This document shows positions 10,469-23,082 of a DNA stretch of 64,000 nt, in pieces. The notes beneath the pieces are model-generated. The model was not told where the DNA came from, did no database searches, and worked only from the letters and a program-made list of their open reading frames with translations. Positions within the stretch are counted from its first letter, which is position 1. Every line of letters begins with the position of its first letter. The translations under genes were made by a program, and so were the position numbers. Origin of the DNA: Stenopsyche tienmushanensis (taxonomy: Eukaryota > Arthropoda > Insecta > Trichoptera > Stenopsychidae); assembly GCA_008973525.1 (NCBI GenBank), contig WACJ01000132.1, positions 558,001 to 622,000 on the forward strand, read 5' to 3'.

Positions 10469-11745
10469 TAATCACAAAATTGCTAACTGCATCATTTATT
10501 GGTCATCTGTGTTTCCATAAGAGTTATCAGAATACTAGACAATGTGAAAAACTAAAATATATATATATATACAAAATACAATAAAAAGAACAGAACAAGG
10601 GCTTGACTTTTTAATATTAAAAAGTCGATTAAACAATTGTTTTTTTGATGAACTATGTGAGAATGGTCGAGTAAATTGCTTCCCGTATTATGTAGTCTTG
10701 AAATTAATGAACATTTCCTGGGTTCCATTTATTATTCAGACAGGATCACGAACGAACATTTAACTTAATGACAGCCCTTTGCTTTGATAACAGCGTCCTT
10801 CATTACATAACGTTGAATTTTAAACACTATTTGTTTAGAAAATGTGATTTTTTCATCAGTCTAGCTTCAACTACAATTGCTTAGGGATCAGAGAGACATG
10901 TTCAAGCTCATAGGGTTCATCTTTTAGATATTGAGTAACGAGGGCTCAAAAATTGCGCCCACATGGGTATAATAAAAGCACGTGCTCTCTCACATTTTCG
11001 GTAATGAAATTATTAATACAACTTTGCCCAAAAGCGTGTAATATACGCGAAATGGATATTATCCTAGATTAAATGATACACTGACGCACCCTACATACAG
11101 CGTATGAGTAAACACGTTTTTAATTAATTAATACGACGTAAGGCGTACAGCGGTGCTTTTAGATTAAACAACGACACTTTTATGAAACCACACGCATCGA
11201 CATTCGGACAAACGCAAAAAATTGCTCTTGAGATCATCTGAAAATTTAATGCCGCTTGAACTTTTTCGATTTGAGCCCTCAAATTAGAACGTGAATTAGT
11301 AAAGAGCTCGGATTGAGGGTGTACTGCCTTATTTATGAGTCGCGTGCCCTATGACGTATGACGAAGTATCCTCTGTGTCTTCCCGTAATCTCGCCCTTTT
11401 TTATTCTCCATTAGCCATTAATGTGGGAAAAATGGATGGAAACATGATGAATAGTGGCTTAATGGAGATAATTTTGCGATCGTAAATTATGGCGTCCTTG
11501 TAAATCTCTCGAAAAGCATCTTTTATGGGTTGATTAATTGCCCCCGTGATAACTGAATAAATTGAAATATTACCCAAAAACACATTAATTTGTTCTATGG
11601 ATGTTAATGAATTTATGGCCGTGAATTTATTATTTATTAAAACGGAGTGTATTTAATCAACAAATAGTTTTTGATAAAATATAAAAATGCCCTTAAACGA
11701 TTAATATTGATCACATATAGTTCATTTACAATAATTTAACACATT
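10469..11745. other. AT-rich stretch, no gene seen
   Basis: It contains a short (TA)n run near 10558 and no supportable gene. Confidence 0.5.
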
Positions 11746-11790
11746 ACTCAATAAGTTCGTAGGATAACATAGTTAATGCCACTATTAACA
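11746..11790 (+). mobile_element. orphan mariner TIR (CTCAATAAGTTCGTAGGA family)
   Basis: CTCAATAAGTTCGTAGGATA is followed by GTTAATGCCACTATTAACAA, matching the end of the mariner remnant at 31322-31787. No second end was found nearby. Confidence 0.6.
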
Positions 11791-13134
11791 AATCCATTTC
11801 ATTTTTATAAAGTACCAATATTCAGATAATACTTATCAACATTTCATAATAATCTAATGTTTAGTTTATAAGTTACATACACGTTAGTGACGCTGCTTTT
11901 GTAATTTTACAATAATATAATTTAAAGTCTTAAAGTCATGTTCGATCTTAAATCGATTTTTACATCATAAGACAAGATTTTCTATAATTAAAAATAAATA
12001 TACCCTGTCGAACTTTACGCATTTCAAATTTTTCATCCCTTCGTTCAAGTTTTATCCACTCGGTAAACTTTTCACAATTAAGACTGAAAACTTTCCAGTA
12101 ATCTTTACCTGAAGCCCTAGCGTACATCAAGTTGCATACAGATGATGAAAGCTTGGCAGAACTTAAAGTTTTGATTAAAAGGCTTTCAAGCCCGGCCAAC
12201 AGAATGCTGAAACTTTGAAAAAAATTCAGAATTAAAAAAAAAACGAGGTCGAACTATTTGAAGATTTAATTTTATTGTACGATAGAGCGTCAGATTCGAG
12301 GTGAAATTTGAAGACAGTCGAAAGAATTGCTTTAAATTTTGAGGCGTTAAAATTAAATGCGACTTGAATTTATATAACTTTTCGTCTATAAAGTTTGAGA
12401 CTTTATTAAAATACTATGTAAATCGACGACTGTTACGAAAATTCAGCTGAAAAATTATTTTAAATTTAAAATATGTATTTATATAGCTCCATAGGGATGA
12501 TAATATGTTAGGGGTAGTTTTATATAATTATATATTTAAGGCCCTTAAATTAACTTCTTACAAAGATTAATGATGATAGGATGACTTTCCACATTTCCAG
12601 CTATTAAACAAACAAAGTCCAAAGGAAGATGTGTGATATAGACGATTTATTCAACAGAATGAAACGTCGGTGACGGAAATTTTCGACTATTTGTCATACA
12701 GAAAACTTCGTTGACAGCTTCATCAACATTCTGACGCTATGTAGATAAACGTACTTCGAAATGGCTTTCCAGTTATAATTAGGTTTTTTTTTACAGTTTC
12801 ATGCTCCTTTTTAAAATGATTTTTTAGCGGAATGTAGTTGCTCATATTTAATTCATATTTCAGTAAATCTAGTTGTGAAAACAGAGCGATCTCTTACACG
12901 CTATAAAAACATACCCGCCAGGAAGCAAAAGGAAGACGCTACGATCCATAGAAGCCTTCTGAATAAAATTTCAATCTATTAGGGGTCGAGTCAAATTTTC
13001 ATGTCCCAAATAAAATAAGCAATAATTTGAAATTTCATAGAATCATGTATAATTTAGAACCTTAACTAGAAAAATATCATGTTGTTGCAAGATTCTTTGC
13101 CATATATCTATTCATCTTTGTATATGTCCGTATA
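11791..13134. other. AT-rich stretch, no gene seen
   Basis: The minus open frame at 11960-12199 carries no recognised motif. Confidence 0.5.
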
Positions 13135-13136
13135 TA

Positions 13137-13728
13137 TTAGATAAAGCGGAAAGAAATGTCATTTTTTTGGTTGCGTCTTTGCTGTCAGTTTGCCTCTGGT
13201 TGCTGTCGAGTGAATACGTCAAGGTTGGTGTCATTTGAAGCTCTATTGTTTGTCATACTTTTTCAAATATTTTTATATTTTTTTAGCCATAGTGAAAATG
13301 TCCAAGCCAGAAATTGATGAGACCCATTTACGATCTTGTTTATTGTTTTTATTCGATAAAGGATTAAAAGCAAAATAAACTACCCAGAGCATTTGAGATA
13401 CATATGGCAACATATTAAATATTCTAAAATACCATAGAAGGTTCAAAAAATTCAAAAAGGGCGACAGAGATTTGAAAAATAAACCAAAATCAGGACGATC
13501 TGCAATAATCGATGATGACGCTTTAAATTCTCTGGCAGAATCTGATCCTCGAAAAACAATAAAGGAATTATCGCTAGACATCGGCTGTCCCTGGTCGACA
13601 GTAAAAGACAGTTTGAAAAGACTCGGGAAAAACTGAAAAAAAATTAATTGAGTAATATTGTATAGCTTTTATAAAAAAAAAAAAATCTCCAAATAACAAA
13701 AAATGACATTTCTTTCCGCTTTATCTAA
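13137..13728 (+). mobile_element. mariner element, internally deleted, copy 2
   Basis: The TIRs are the same as in copy 1 (TTAGATAAAGCGGAAAGAAA at left, matched at right). The left flank is TA; the right TA has changed to AA. Its 592-bp length and a different deletion endpoint show that it lost its interior independently of copy 1. The last block before the right TIR (CCAAATAACAAA) is common to both. Confidence 0.9.
13298..13635 (+). pseudogene. mariner transposase N-terminal fragment, broken
   Basis: It starts MSKPEIDETHLRSCLLFLF with a stop a few residues later. The frame then resumes as KPKSGRSAIIDDD and IGCPWSTVKDS before ending at KRLGKN-stop. Only the two helix-turn-helix DNA-binding regions remain and no catalytic residue is present. 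The minus open frame 13273-13581 is a shadow of this sequence. Confidence 0.85.
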
Positions 13729-13730
13729 AA

Positions 13731-15773
13731 TTAAAAAAAGCCATGTTGTTATTCTGATTAAATTGTTTTAATGATATGAAAGCATTTTTTTAAATAGTTA
13801 AGATTGACGAACGATAGACAAGATTGATGGGCGATATTAAAGCCCAAATCATGATCTGAATGGATATGATAAATTGATGCATTTAAAAAAATGGCATTGG
13901 TTTTGTATATTAAAGTAAGGGGATGTAAATTTGAATTACTCTATTTAATATAAAAGTTGCATGCCTTAACTTTCGAGTGGTGTACCTTTTATAGTCGTAG
14001 CAGAACTTAAGACTGGCATATTTTAGAACTCTTGTTTTTTTATCATATAAAGTTGACTTTTCCATTTCGACATAGAAAAATATTTTTGGAACTGTCGAGA
14101 TTATTCAAGCTTAAAAACATAAATACTGCGTCTCGGAACTCAAATATTGGTTCTATGCTTTATAATTAAATATTTCAGCGTTGAATAATATCGCGTAATG
14201 AAGTCGTTACTCCTATTCATAGTCCAAATATTGAAATATAAAAAAGTATAATTTCCTTAATAAAGCAGTAGATTAATGAAATATTTACTCAATTCCGCAG
14301 TCTCTCTGAGTGTACCATACAAAGGGACGTATTTCATCATGAAAGTTTTAATTGGGCCCCCGATTGAAAGGCATACTATTTAAAACGAAAATTGTGAAGA
14401 GCTGGACCTTCTCAAATTCAACTTATCTTAAGGAGTAGTTATCCAGAAGGATTAACCGCATGAGAAGTGTTAAATCCGATATGAAAGGAGTGTGTTGGAA
14501 ACATAATTAATCATCAGCTTCAGACGTTTGTATGCAAGAAATAAAAATGAATGTAAAGTCGTTATCATCAATCACAGTCACTCATTTTGATCTTAATTCA
14601 AAGTGCTAGTGTATACGGATGAAATCAAATAAAATTGCGATATTAAAATATAAATAAACTAACAGAAAGTGCATGGATGATAAAAGCTTCCTTCGGTCGA
14701 CCAAAAGCTCTCGTCAATCAAAAGCTCTGCCCACAGTGAAAATTTAACGCATGAAAACCTTTCAAAGAAGTCCATACGTTTATCCTCAATTTGCGCCGTC
14801 AAATTCTAAATTTAAACGCAGCATTTAATAAATTACAAATGCCTCGCGTACAATAACAATTTCTTTAATACAAGGCTCGTCGACTATTCCACTTTGTGGA
14901 AAATAAATTATGTAGAAGTCCTTTGGGAAGGAAAGCCATATTGTTCAGACAATTCATGCCATGCGAGCATTTCATTTTACATCCCAAAAGGAATAATTGA
15001 ATACAAATCGTGATATTCTGTTAATTTGAAAAGGGTCCTGTGCCACATCATATGCCTGGCCGAAGATTTGTTTGCCTGGTGTGTATAAATAGTTTACGGC
15101 GACCCCACCACAAAACAAAATAATCTAATTCATTAATTAAGAAATATATTATATCCCCAATGCTAATCAATATAAAAATATAAGGGATGATGAGGTTTTA
15201 CATCCATTCCGCTTGAATATATCGCGACTTTAATTGTGAACATTTTTATATACATTTAAGTAAAGCTAATAAATCTGAGAATATTTACTCTGACTAAAAT
15301 GTTTGAGGATAATCAAACTTTTAATGAAGCTTTCCTATTAAAATCCACTATCCATAGGCAAGTAACAGGATTAGGTCTATGTACAAGTTTTTCATGACTT
15401 TTAAAGCATGTCTGAAAGAAAGTTTGCTTTGAATATAAATACAGGATCCCCAGACTAAATATTGCAAATTTACAACATCATATCTTCATATTTTGATATT
15501 TCTAATAGCTGAGCTTTTTAAATACTCTCTGTTTGAGATTAAGCAAATGTTATTTCAGATTTTTGGAAAAAATACTAAGTCAACAAATTTTGAAGGTTGA
15601 ATACATTAAAATTTATGATCAAAAAGACGATCTGAGAATCAAATTGAAACATAAATAAAATCGATTGGCTTGTTTTGCTTTATGAATTTTCTAGTATTTA
15701 TAACATAAGTGTTAGTATGCTTTAAAACCCCCCGGTTGCCTTCTGTATATTTCAAGAGGCCACACATGTTTCC
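13731..15773. other. AT-rich stretch, no gene seen
   Basis: No open frame with family features and no bounded repeat was recognised. A short imperfect duplication (AAGATTGACGAACGATA / AAGATTGATGGGCGATA) lies near 13800-13840. Confidence 0.5.
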
Positions 15774-15965
15774 GTTTGCTATTAGATTGCAAAACATCCA
15801 AAGAGGATAACGAAAATTATCAGAACATAGTGTAGAGTTGACTTCTTAGCCAAGAATTTTATTTTCTTGGAGAAATACTCCAGTTGCGAGACTACAGGGG
15901 CTTTGTTGAGAAGAACGTGTTTTCCCGCGGCCAAGACTCTTGGTCGACACTTTCATCTTCATTCC
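15774..15965 (-). repeat. ~190-bp direct repeat, copy 1 (LTR-like)
   Basis: This segment repeats at 16737-16929 in the same orientation with roughly 85% identity by eye, including TTTTCCCGCGGCCAAGACTC. On the minus strand it shows a CTTGGCCGCGGGAAAA block followed by an AATAAA-type poly(A) word. That layout resembles the LTR-like repeats at 37.8, 42.0, 44.4, 52.6 and 62.8 kb. Confidence 0.65.
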
Positions 15966-16620
15966 ACTTTCACATTACTTTCAGATTTCATGTTTCACAG
16001 CCATACAGAAGAAGGCCTTCATTTTATTAAATGCATCACGTGCAACTTCTATTCGGCACCTTACTTCTATATTTGAATCAATCAACTATTTCGACATCCA
16101 CTCCATTTAGCTGCAAAGATGCTCCAGAATAATAAAGTTTCCCAAAAGTCATCCATTTGGTTTTAGAGATGTTGATTGTCAAACCTAACCCTTCTCCGGC
16201 AACATTAATCATATCTAGGAAGTTTTGAAGATCATATAAACTTTCAGCCAATATGACTGTGTATTGCTATACCCTCTGTATTTCCACTTCCATGTCTGAT
16301 CTCTGCCGTTTGATGCCAGTAAATGTTTTTAATAAAGTTCTGGTCTTTAGAATCAATATTTCATTCTCTGAACATCTCCATCAATGCTATGTGTCTTACC
16401 CTGTCAAAAGCTTTATCGTAATCTATGAAGCATGCAAACACTTTTTTGCATTGGTCCCGACACTTCTGAAGTAAGACATTGACTACTAGCAATGCTTCTC
16501 TGGTTCCGAAAGCATTTCGGAAACCAAATTGCGTATCATCCAAATCATATTGGCACTTAGTTCTTATTCTGGTATGTATAGTTTTAAGAAACAGTTTTAG
16601 TATGTGACTTATTACATTAC
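15960..16620 (-). pseudogene. RTE-type reverse transcriptase remnant
   Basis: Minus-strand reading from high to low coordinates gives KLFLKTIHTRIRTKCQ, then TQFGFRNAFGTREAL, then FIDYDKAFDRVRH with a catalytic Asp. After a gap come LYDLQNFLDM, INISKTKWMTFGK and LLYGCE. The order and motifs match RTE-type (CFDP2-like) reverse transcriptases. The segment that should carry the ADD motif is deleted and stops are present. The minus open frame 16361-16543 is the best preserved part. It lies between two direct repeats of a different character. Confidence 0.75.
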
Positions 16621-16736
16621 ATTTTCAGCAAATATCTGATATTATTTATTACGACTCCATTGATCTTTACTCTCAGATTCGAGTTTTTCAGAGTCTTTGA
16701 AAAACTTTATTGTGTAGTGTTAATGATTAAGTTTCA

Positions 16737-16929
16737 GTTCGCTATTTGATTGCAAAATATCCAACGAAGATAACGAAAATTATCAGAGCATAGTTTAAAG
16801 TTGAGATTCTTGGCCAAAATCTTTATTTCCTTGGAGAAATAATTCAGTTGCAAAACTACAGGGGACCTATTGGGAAGAACGCGTTTTCCCGCGGCCAAGA
16901 CTCTTGGTCGACTCTTTCATCTTCATTCG
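16737..16929 (-). repeat. ~190-bp direct repeat, copy 2 (LTR-like)
   Basis: This is the second copy of the repeat at 15774-15965, starting GTTCGCTATTTGATTGCAAA and ending just after CCGCGGCCAAGACTCTTGG. With copy 1 it brackets 770 bases that contain the RTE-type RT relic. Confidence 0.65.
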
Positions 16930-17200
16930 TTTTCGTATTTCAACATCTTGTATAAGGGCAAAAAACTTAATATAAATTTCGTCTAAATCTTGATATCATA
17001 ATAATGAAAGCTAATCCAAATTTATTTATTAATGATAATGTAAAAGAACATAATTTTGGTACAATTTTTACGTTTGTGCAATTACGTTTGTGTACAAAAA
17101 TTATTGCATTTGCCATCATGCCAGAACAATAATCATTATAACTCAACCTTGTGATGTTGATGGAAATATTAGTATAAGTTATTTCTATCAATTGGCACAA

Positions 17201-17278
17201 ACCCGGCTAGCTTATTTGGTTGAGCACGATCATAATTTAGGAATTTCAGGGTCATGGATTCGAACCCCACATTGGGGG
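17201..17278 (+). repeat. tRNA-Lys-like element (SINE head or tRNA pseudogene)
   Basis: It starts ACCCGGCTAGCTTATTTGG, resembling the GCCCGGCTAGCTCAG start of eukaryotic tRNA-Lys(CUU). It has a B box GATTCGAACCCC and ends CACATTGGG. The anticodon arm is rearranged and a few bases are inserted, so it is not functional. The following bases do not show a clear SINE body, so a tRNA pseudogene is equally possible. Confidence 0.65.
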
Positions 17279-17311
17279 CAAATTTAATGTATTTTTATAA
17301 TTGTATTTTAA

Positions 17312-17422
17312 CCCTTGGAGTGCTAAGATACGACATATCATCGACTGTGAAGTTCAAGACGAATATAAACAACGATCGATATTGGCTCATCGATAAATTA
17401 AAAATACTTGAGAGAGAAAGGG
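17312..17422. mobile_element. possible TTAA-flanked mini-element (piggyBac-like MITE)
   Basis: TTAA (17308-17311) is followed by CCCTTGGAGTGC. On the right, GAGAGAAAGGG is followed by TTAA (17423-17426). TTAA duplication and CCC termini are piggyBac features, but the inverted repeats match only over CCCTT, so this may be chance. Confidence 0.3.
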
Positions 17423-17426
17423 TTAA

Positions 17427-18373
17427 TATAATAATATTCATATAATGGATGACATTTATCATATTAAGGGGTAGCCACTAATAGCATTGTGCGTGTCATT
17501 AGAACCAAGTTTATTGCGCTAAATGGGAGTTAATTAAAATATACTTAATAGTACAAATAATTTAAATCAGGGTCATCAAAAATACATTTAAAAAATATAT
17601 ATATATTTACATTTTCATTTGCGTTAATGCTTCAGAAGGTGAAAGTGTGTAATCAAGCTGCCAGACGATTATTTATGGCAGCCTTTATCGAAGACCTATA
17701 AATGGAGGGCGAAAAAAGTAAATAATTAATGGTCTTCTCCAAAGATGGAACAGAATCCCCGATGGTGCATTGGGTAATTTTTTTCTCGCAAGAATCAATT
17801 TGCGAATGTGTATCCGAGTGGAGATTTGGCGTTAAGCCTCTTTGGAGAATGATGAGATCCCAGATTGGTTCGCAATGAAGTGAGGGACAACTCCTTTCTC
17901 AATGGCATCCCCCAATTTAGTCGTTATTGAATTAGGAGCCGGTGACGCACCCCAATTAAGCGACATGCTATTTGTGCGAAAATGTATTGGCATTCCGAAG
18001 AATAAAATTTTATTGAGCCGCGACTCTGACATTTGTACCGAATCATGATATATTTTAATGTAAGACTATGCTTCCAAATTACGCTAAAAGCATAACATAG
18101 TTCTTGGTCTCAGGGGAGCTTTCAAGAGAAGGTTTATGGTATGCAAGAAAATATGAAGACCTACTTATGGCGAAAGTTCGAGACTAATTTTCGAAACAAA
18201 TGGTATGACCAGAAATATTCTTATCTCAAATACGCCAATTGACCTATATGCAATACATTTGTAATTTGTAATAAATGATTGAGTTTCCATTTTAATATAT
18301 ACGTCAATTTTTGCCCATTGAAATTCATCATAAAATTTAAGGAACTTATAAGGCTTAACATAGAAATCTATTT
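17427..18373. other. AT-rich stretch, no gene seen
   Basis: No gene or bounded repeat was recognised. The minus open frame 17832-18032 has no motif. Confidence 0.5.
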
Positions 18374-18645
18374 CAGGTCTTCGAACCGGAATTGAACCGA
18401 AAATATTGTTATAAAACCGAATTCCAGCTTGTAATTTTGTATCATTGTTGTATATTTTGTTTAACTTATCTTTCCCTATATATTTGCCATGTACTCATTT
18501 TCAAGGAGATTTTTAGAATAAAATGAGAGATGGAATAAAATGTTCTAAATTATGCTAGTAAATACGTTTTTAATACAAATAGAAATATTTTAAAAAATAA
18601 ATCATCCGGAGTTGAACCAAAAAGTCGAAAACCGTTATTTTCTAA
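18374..18645. mobile_element. degenerate copy of the CAGGGCTTCGAAC hAT-like MITE
   Basis: CAGGTCTTCGAACCGGAATT at the left and CCGGAGTTGAACCAAAAAG near 18606 resemble the termini and subterminal repeats of the element at 41295-41634. The two blocks here are in the same orientation, so this copy is rearranged or is two fragments. Confidence 0.4.
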
Positions 18646-18720
18646 AGAGTGTTTCTATGAGTACGCCCGCACAAGCTGCGTGCGTATTTGAGTAGCCCAT
18701 CACACGAATGTTGAGGTATT

Positions 18721-18755
18721 CACTACCCGGGCGAAACCATTACTCAAAGGTAGTG
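18721..18755. repeat. small inverted repeat CACTACC...GGTAGTG
   Basis: Seven-base perfect arms are separated by 21 bases, in a locally GC-richer patch (18660-18760). No partner sequence was seen elsewhere and significance is low. Confidence 0.35.
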
Positions 18756-19079
18756 TTTGATCCTGTTAATAAAACATTGGCTGATATGAATATGATTATT
18801 GTTTCTGAAAATGAATTGATGATTTTAAGAAATTAACTTGATGTTCTGACTCCAATGGAAGTTGCTTTTAATGAATTAAGTAATAATAATGCAACAATAA
18901 CCCCATCGGACCGAAAATCTTAGAAGTATTGCGTCTCATCATACACTCTTGCATCCATGGCAAAGTAGTGCCATAAAGGTACCCCTACACGTCTAAACAT
19001 TCTCAATATATTTTTAATTTTTTTTTAAATATTCATACTTACTATTCAACAAAAATCGTATTCTAAATAATAATTTAAC

Positions 19080-19535
19080 CGTCAAAAAATTTAGGTACAA
19101 TTAACAGAAATCGCTATCATCGGATAATCCATTAAGCTCTTTCAGCAAAGATAAGATGATCGTGTTGTCTTGAGAACAGGCGTTTGTTTTGATAATTATG
19201 ATATTAACTTCATTCGTATCGTTGACCAATTTTGTTATTCCCCCTTGACCATTCTGGAGTGGTGTCATTTACAAAATCTACTCATTCAGAAGTAAACTGA
19301 CTGACTTGCACGGTAACTTTGTCCTTTTATTTTTGCAACACATTAATAGGTAAAAATAGCTGGACAACAGAAATCAGATATCATGCAAATTGAATAAATT
19401 AACGAATATTGTGTGCTATAAACAGTGCTATGGTTCATTTTTTGAGCCTGGTTCATTATCAAGCTTGTTGGGGCTGACAGAAAAGTGGATTTATATTAGA
19501 GCATAGCGTGTATGTTCTCCGGTTTGAAAGGGTTA
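19080..19535 (-). mobile_element. possible piggyBac-like remnant end
   Basis: On the minus strand the segment starts TTAACCCTTTCAAACCGGAG, which has the TTAA plus CCC form of piggyBac ends. Interior minus-strand reading has short acidic open stretches but no diagnostic transposase motif. The other end is not resolved. Confidence 0.25.
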
Positions 19536-19879
19536 ATAACGGCCGAGCGAGTTTATAAATTTGTATTTAATAAGTTGAAAGAATTTGGAAGTTCGTCAAG
19601 TGAAGAATTATTACATGCAATAAGAAAGATAATGAACGAACTCCGACATAAAAAATAATCATATTCTTGTTATATTTACAAAGTGGAAATGTTCCCAGTT
19701 CTAATGAACATTTTCGATGCTCAACCAAATTTGAGGCTATTTCTTTGACACAAAGTATTATGGAGAGAATTCATCCAAATTTATTATCTAATGATGAATT
19801 TTTAAATAATTCAAAGGACTCTGGTGTGGAAATGACACATCTTTCTCTTTCAACTTTCGAATTGCATCATGAAATGTAA
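19536..19879 (+). other. unrecognised coding-like remnant
   Basis: Three + strand stretches in different frames read as plausible protein: ERVYKFVFNKLKEFGSSS, LMNIFDAQPNLRLF and SIMERIHPNLLSNDEF, the last in an open frame at 19667-19879. They may be pieces of one decayed ORF joined by frameshifts. I do not recognise the family, and chance is possible. Confidence 0.25.
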
Positions 19880-22825
19880 AGCTCAATTTTGTCTCTCGCG
19901 AAAACGAACAATGATAGTATAAATAATCTGAAAAAATATTTCAAATATTTGGATCATTTTCAAAGGCAGAACAAATTAAAACTAAATTAAGAACAAATTT
20001 AAAATATGAAACATTCAATACTCACATGTTATTTTTAAAACGACTTATAAATTACATTTGGCATCAATCCATTATTTGGTTGCACTTTTCTGAATTAAGA
20101 TCAACCAAATAATTGAGAGCTGTAAAATGTATTTAAAGCTAAACATTAAAGATAATTTTATTCGGAATATACTAAGCATATCGTAAGTACTATTGTGTAG
20201 TTCAAAACGTCAATGGGCTGTTGCCAAAAGAGTGGATTGCATTTAAAATAACAAATTGGCTTAAAACACAATGGGCTTACGTTTTATGGGACTATCGTTA
20301 TAAGGACCAACCAGGACAGATATCTATTAATATACGAAACTAATTAACATAGCTATAAATACTCTGTATTACGGACAAGAATGATACCAGCAGTCCATAC
20401 TGATGCTGTAATTGATACTCTTGCCGAAGTTATTCCATTACAAATTTAATCGCACGATTACACTTCAAACAATTGGAAATTTGAAGCAATGATTGATTAC
20501 GAAGGCAAATATGAAATAACGATCCTCTGCATTAATAAAATCCATCAAAATTCTATACGGCAATAAGGTAGTAGTTTCACCCTTATTGCGACCATAAGGC
20601 GGCCAATAATCGATAGGGGGTCAGTTTCTCCACGCTTAAAAAAATCATACTCGAAAGCATTATTTACAGTCGACTTTATGGCGGTCATCGGCGATCTAAT
20701 ATAATCCCAGGGAAGAAAACATGCTCAGACTCGGGAAAAACATTACGAAGAAGTCGTTAATTATTTAACGTCAGATCACCCGCGGAGCCTTCCGAGGACA
20801 CAACAGGTCAATTTAGCTGATAATATCGATCCCGAGTGCGGTCATAACAATTTTGACCCTCGAATAGGTCGTAAAAAGAGCCAAAAATAGTGCCTGATAT
20901 TATATTAATTCGAATAATTTGTTCGCAGCTGTGCCCAATGCAATTTTGTCGGGTCTAATCAAATTAGGGCCTCATTTCAAATCCCATCAGTGAATTCCAA
21001 CAAATCATCCCCATTAGATAATTTATTATATATTTCGAGGGAAATTTTCGTTTTTAAGGTCTGAATGAATTTTATATAAAAATAGCCCAAAGCTTTTAAT
21101 GACTTCAAAGTTTGCAATGTTATTCCAGCTATATATAATGTAAGGTTGCAAACTACCCTTTGTAGTTCACAAGGAAGTGAAATTTCATGTTTTGGATTTA
21201 ACGTAAGTTCATTATTTAAGTTTTAACCCACTCACTGTTTAGTATCTATGCTAAACAAGCTTGTGGTATTTTTAGTATTAATTAATTCCTTGTAATGCAA
21301 TTTAACAAGCATTATTATATGCATGGATGCTCTAAAATAGTTTATATCATATTTGATTACACAGTTTAAATATATTTTAAAATAAATATGCTTATATTTT
21401 ACATACTTAAATTGTGACCTTACAGTCACGTTTATATTTTGTGGGAGCCAATTTAAATATTGAAATTTTGGTATATTTATTTCTTACCTTTTAAGTATTT
21501 TAAAGTAAAAAAATGTATTTAATAGGACAACTATATATCCTGTCAAACAGATTTAGCTTTATGAAACTTCCAGATAATTTTGTTTGTCATGTTTTCTTGG
21601 TCTGAGTTCTTCTAAAGCCTATTTATGACATATGTACTTGCAGCAAACAACTAGAGAAGAACGATCTATCAAAAAGTTTCTCCATTTATAAGTTTGGTGC
21701 TCTCTTGAGTGTTTATTATATTTATTGTAGAAAGTTACTAATCTCGAATCGTTGAGAGCTTGTAACGACGTTATAATAAGACAATTCACACATTACTGAC
21801 AATAAAACCACGTATGAATTAATGAAAATTGATATTGATGTGCCTAACTATCTCTGTGTATATATCTAAATGTCATTTTTGGTGTAAATTTAATCTGAAT
21901 TGCTTTGGTAAACGACATATGTTCCAAGCGCTATTTCTGGCTCGATTGATTCGTATAAATGAAATATTAGATTCGTTTCTGGGAATTCATCCCTTAATTT
22001 TGACGTGGCCTTTTATGTGTGGTCGCTTGAAGTAAGTCGACTGTAGAATTCATACATTCTCAAACAAATCCATCAGCCCATCGATAATTCAATGGATCGT
22101 TTTCAAATTCTTTTTGTCATACGCCTGAGGCCGTCGGAAGTATTGTGTTGAAATATTTACGTCGTTTTATTTTTTTGAGAACATTAAAAGCCCTTATGCA
22201 ACCGGCAAGAAATGTGGTGAGGCCTTGAAACGCGCCCACTTTGGGACCGTTCGATAAGGCCCCATTTTAGTTGGGCCACATTCATCATATCGTTTCTTGG
22301 CTTTTCAATTATTTATTCTGAAAAACACATGAAAACATCGATTGCTTCGTGATGGAATTTTCTAAAAGGTCAATTCGGCGGCGTTGTTGTGGTCGTTTTT
22401 TCAGTGATTCCCAATTATGAAGGCGCCTGTTTTAAAGTTGATCGTCCTTAGGAAGGTTAATGATTCGAACATTTGGACATTGGAAATTTTATTTGTCACA
22501 TTAATATATGCCTTAATTGCAAATTCTATGGCATGATACGTGATGATTAATCGGCTAAAAAAATTCGACTAAGTTTTTCAAAAATTCCACCAATATCTTT
22601 CATATTTGTGAATAGTAATAATGGCAGTGAAATAAAATCAATTTAAGCTTCATGTGTGCTGAATGTTTTTTCCACAAAAATATCTGATTACTCAAAAATT
22701 AAAAAAAAATGGGTTTAAATTTGCCAAAAATGTGGTATAATCATTTATATTTTTTTGTGCAAAGAGGCATTAGAAACATAGATTTATTAAAATATTACAC
22801 TATTTTATATCATGGATTATACTAA
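19880..22825. other. AT-rich stretch, no gene seen
   Basis: Nothing with family features was recognised. Open frames at 21232-21429 (minus) and 21829-22035 (plus) are short and motif-free. Confidence 0.5.
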
Positions 22826-22827
22826 TA

Positions 22828-22890
22828 CAGTCAACTCTTCTATAGCGTCAAGATAGGGATCACACTATAGAAGCAAAACGCTATAGAAGT
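22828..22890 (+). mobile_element. pogo/Tigger-like terminal fragment
   Basis: After a TA dinucleotide comes CAGTCAACTCTTCTATAGCG, with an internal inverted pair CTTCTATAGCG (22837-22847) and CGCTATAGAAG (22879-22889). A CAGT terminus followed by repeated CTATA(A/G)CG-type words is typical of pogo/Tigger ends. No opposite end was found. Confidence 0.5.
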
Positions 22891-23082
22891 AAAATTAAAT
22901 TTGATTGATGAGTGGTAGAATTTTGATAAAAAAATAATCTAGTTAATTATTAAGAGACTATAAGAAAGAAGAAATATAATCATTGCCATCTGCTTACCAA
23001 CTACTTCACACATGCCCCGTACACACGCTCATTGTAGATTTATTTGAAAAATCTAATGGACGAGGGGGGGGAGGGCAAAACA

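Noticed and set aside
17201..17278. Functional tRNA-Lys gene
   Set aside because: The anticodon arm is rearranged and extra bases are present, so it cannot fold as a normal tRNA.
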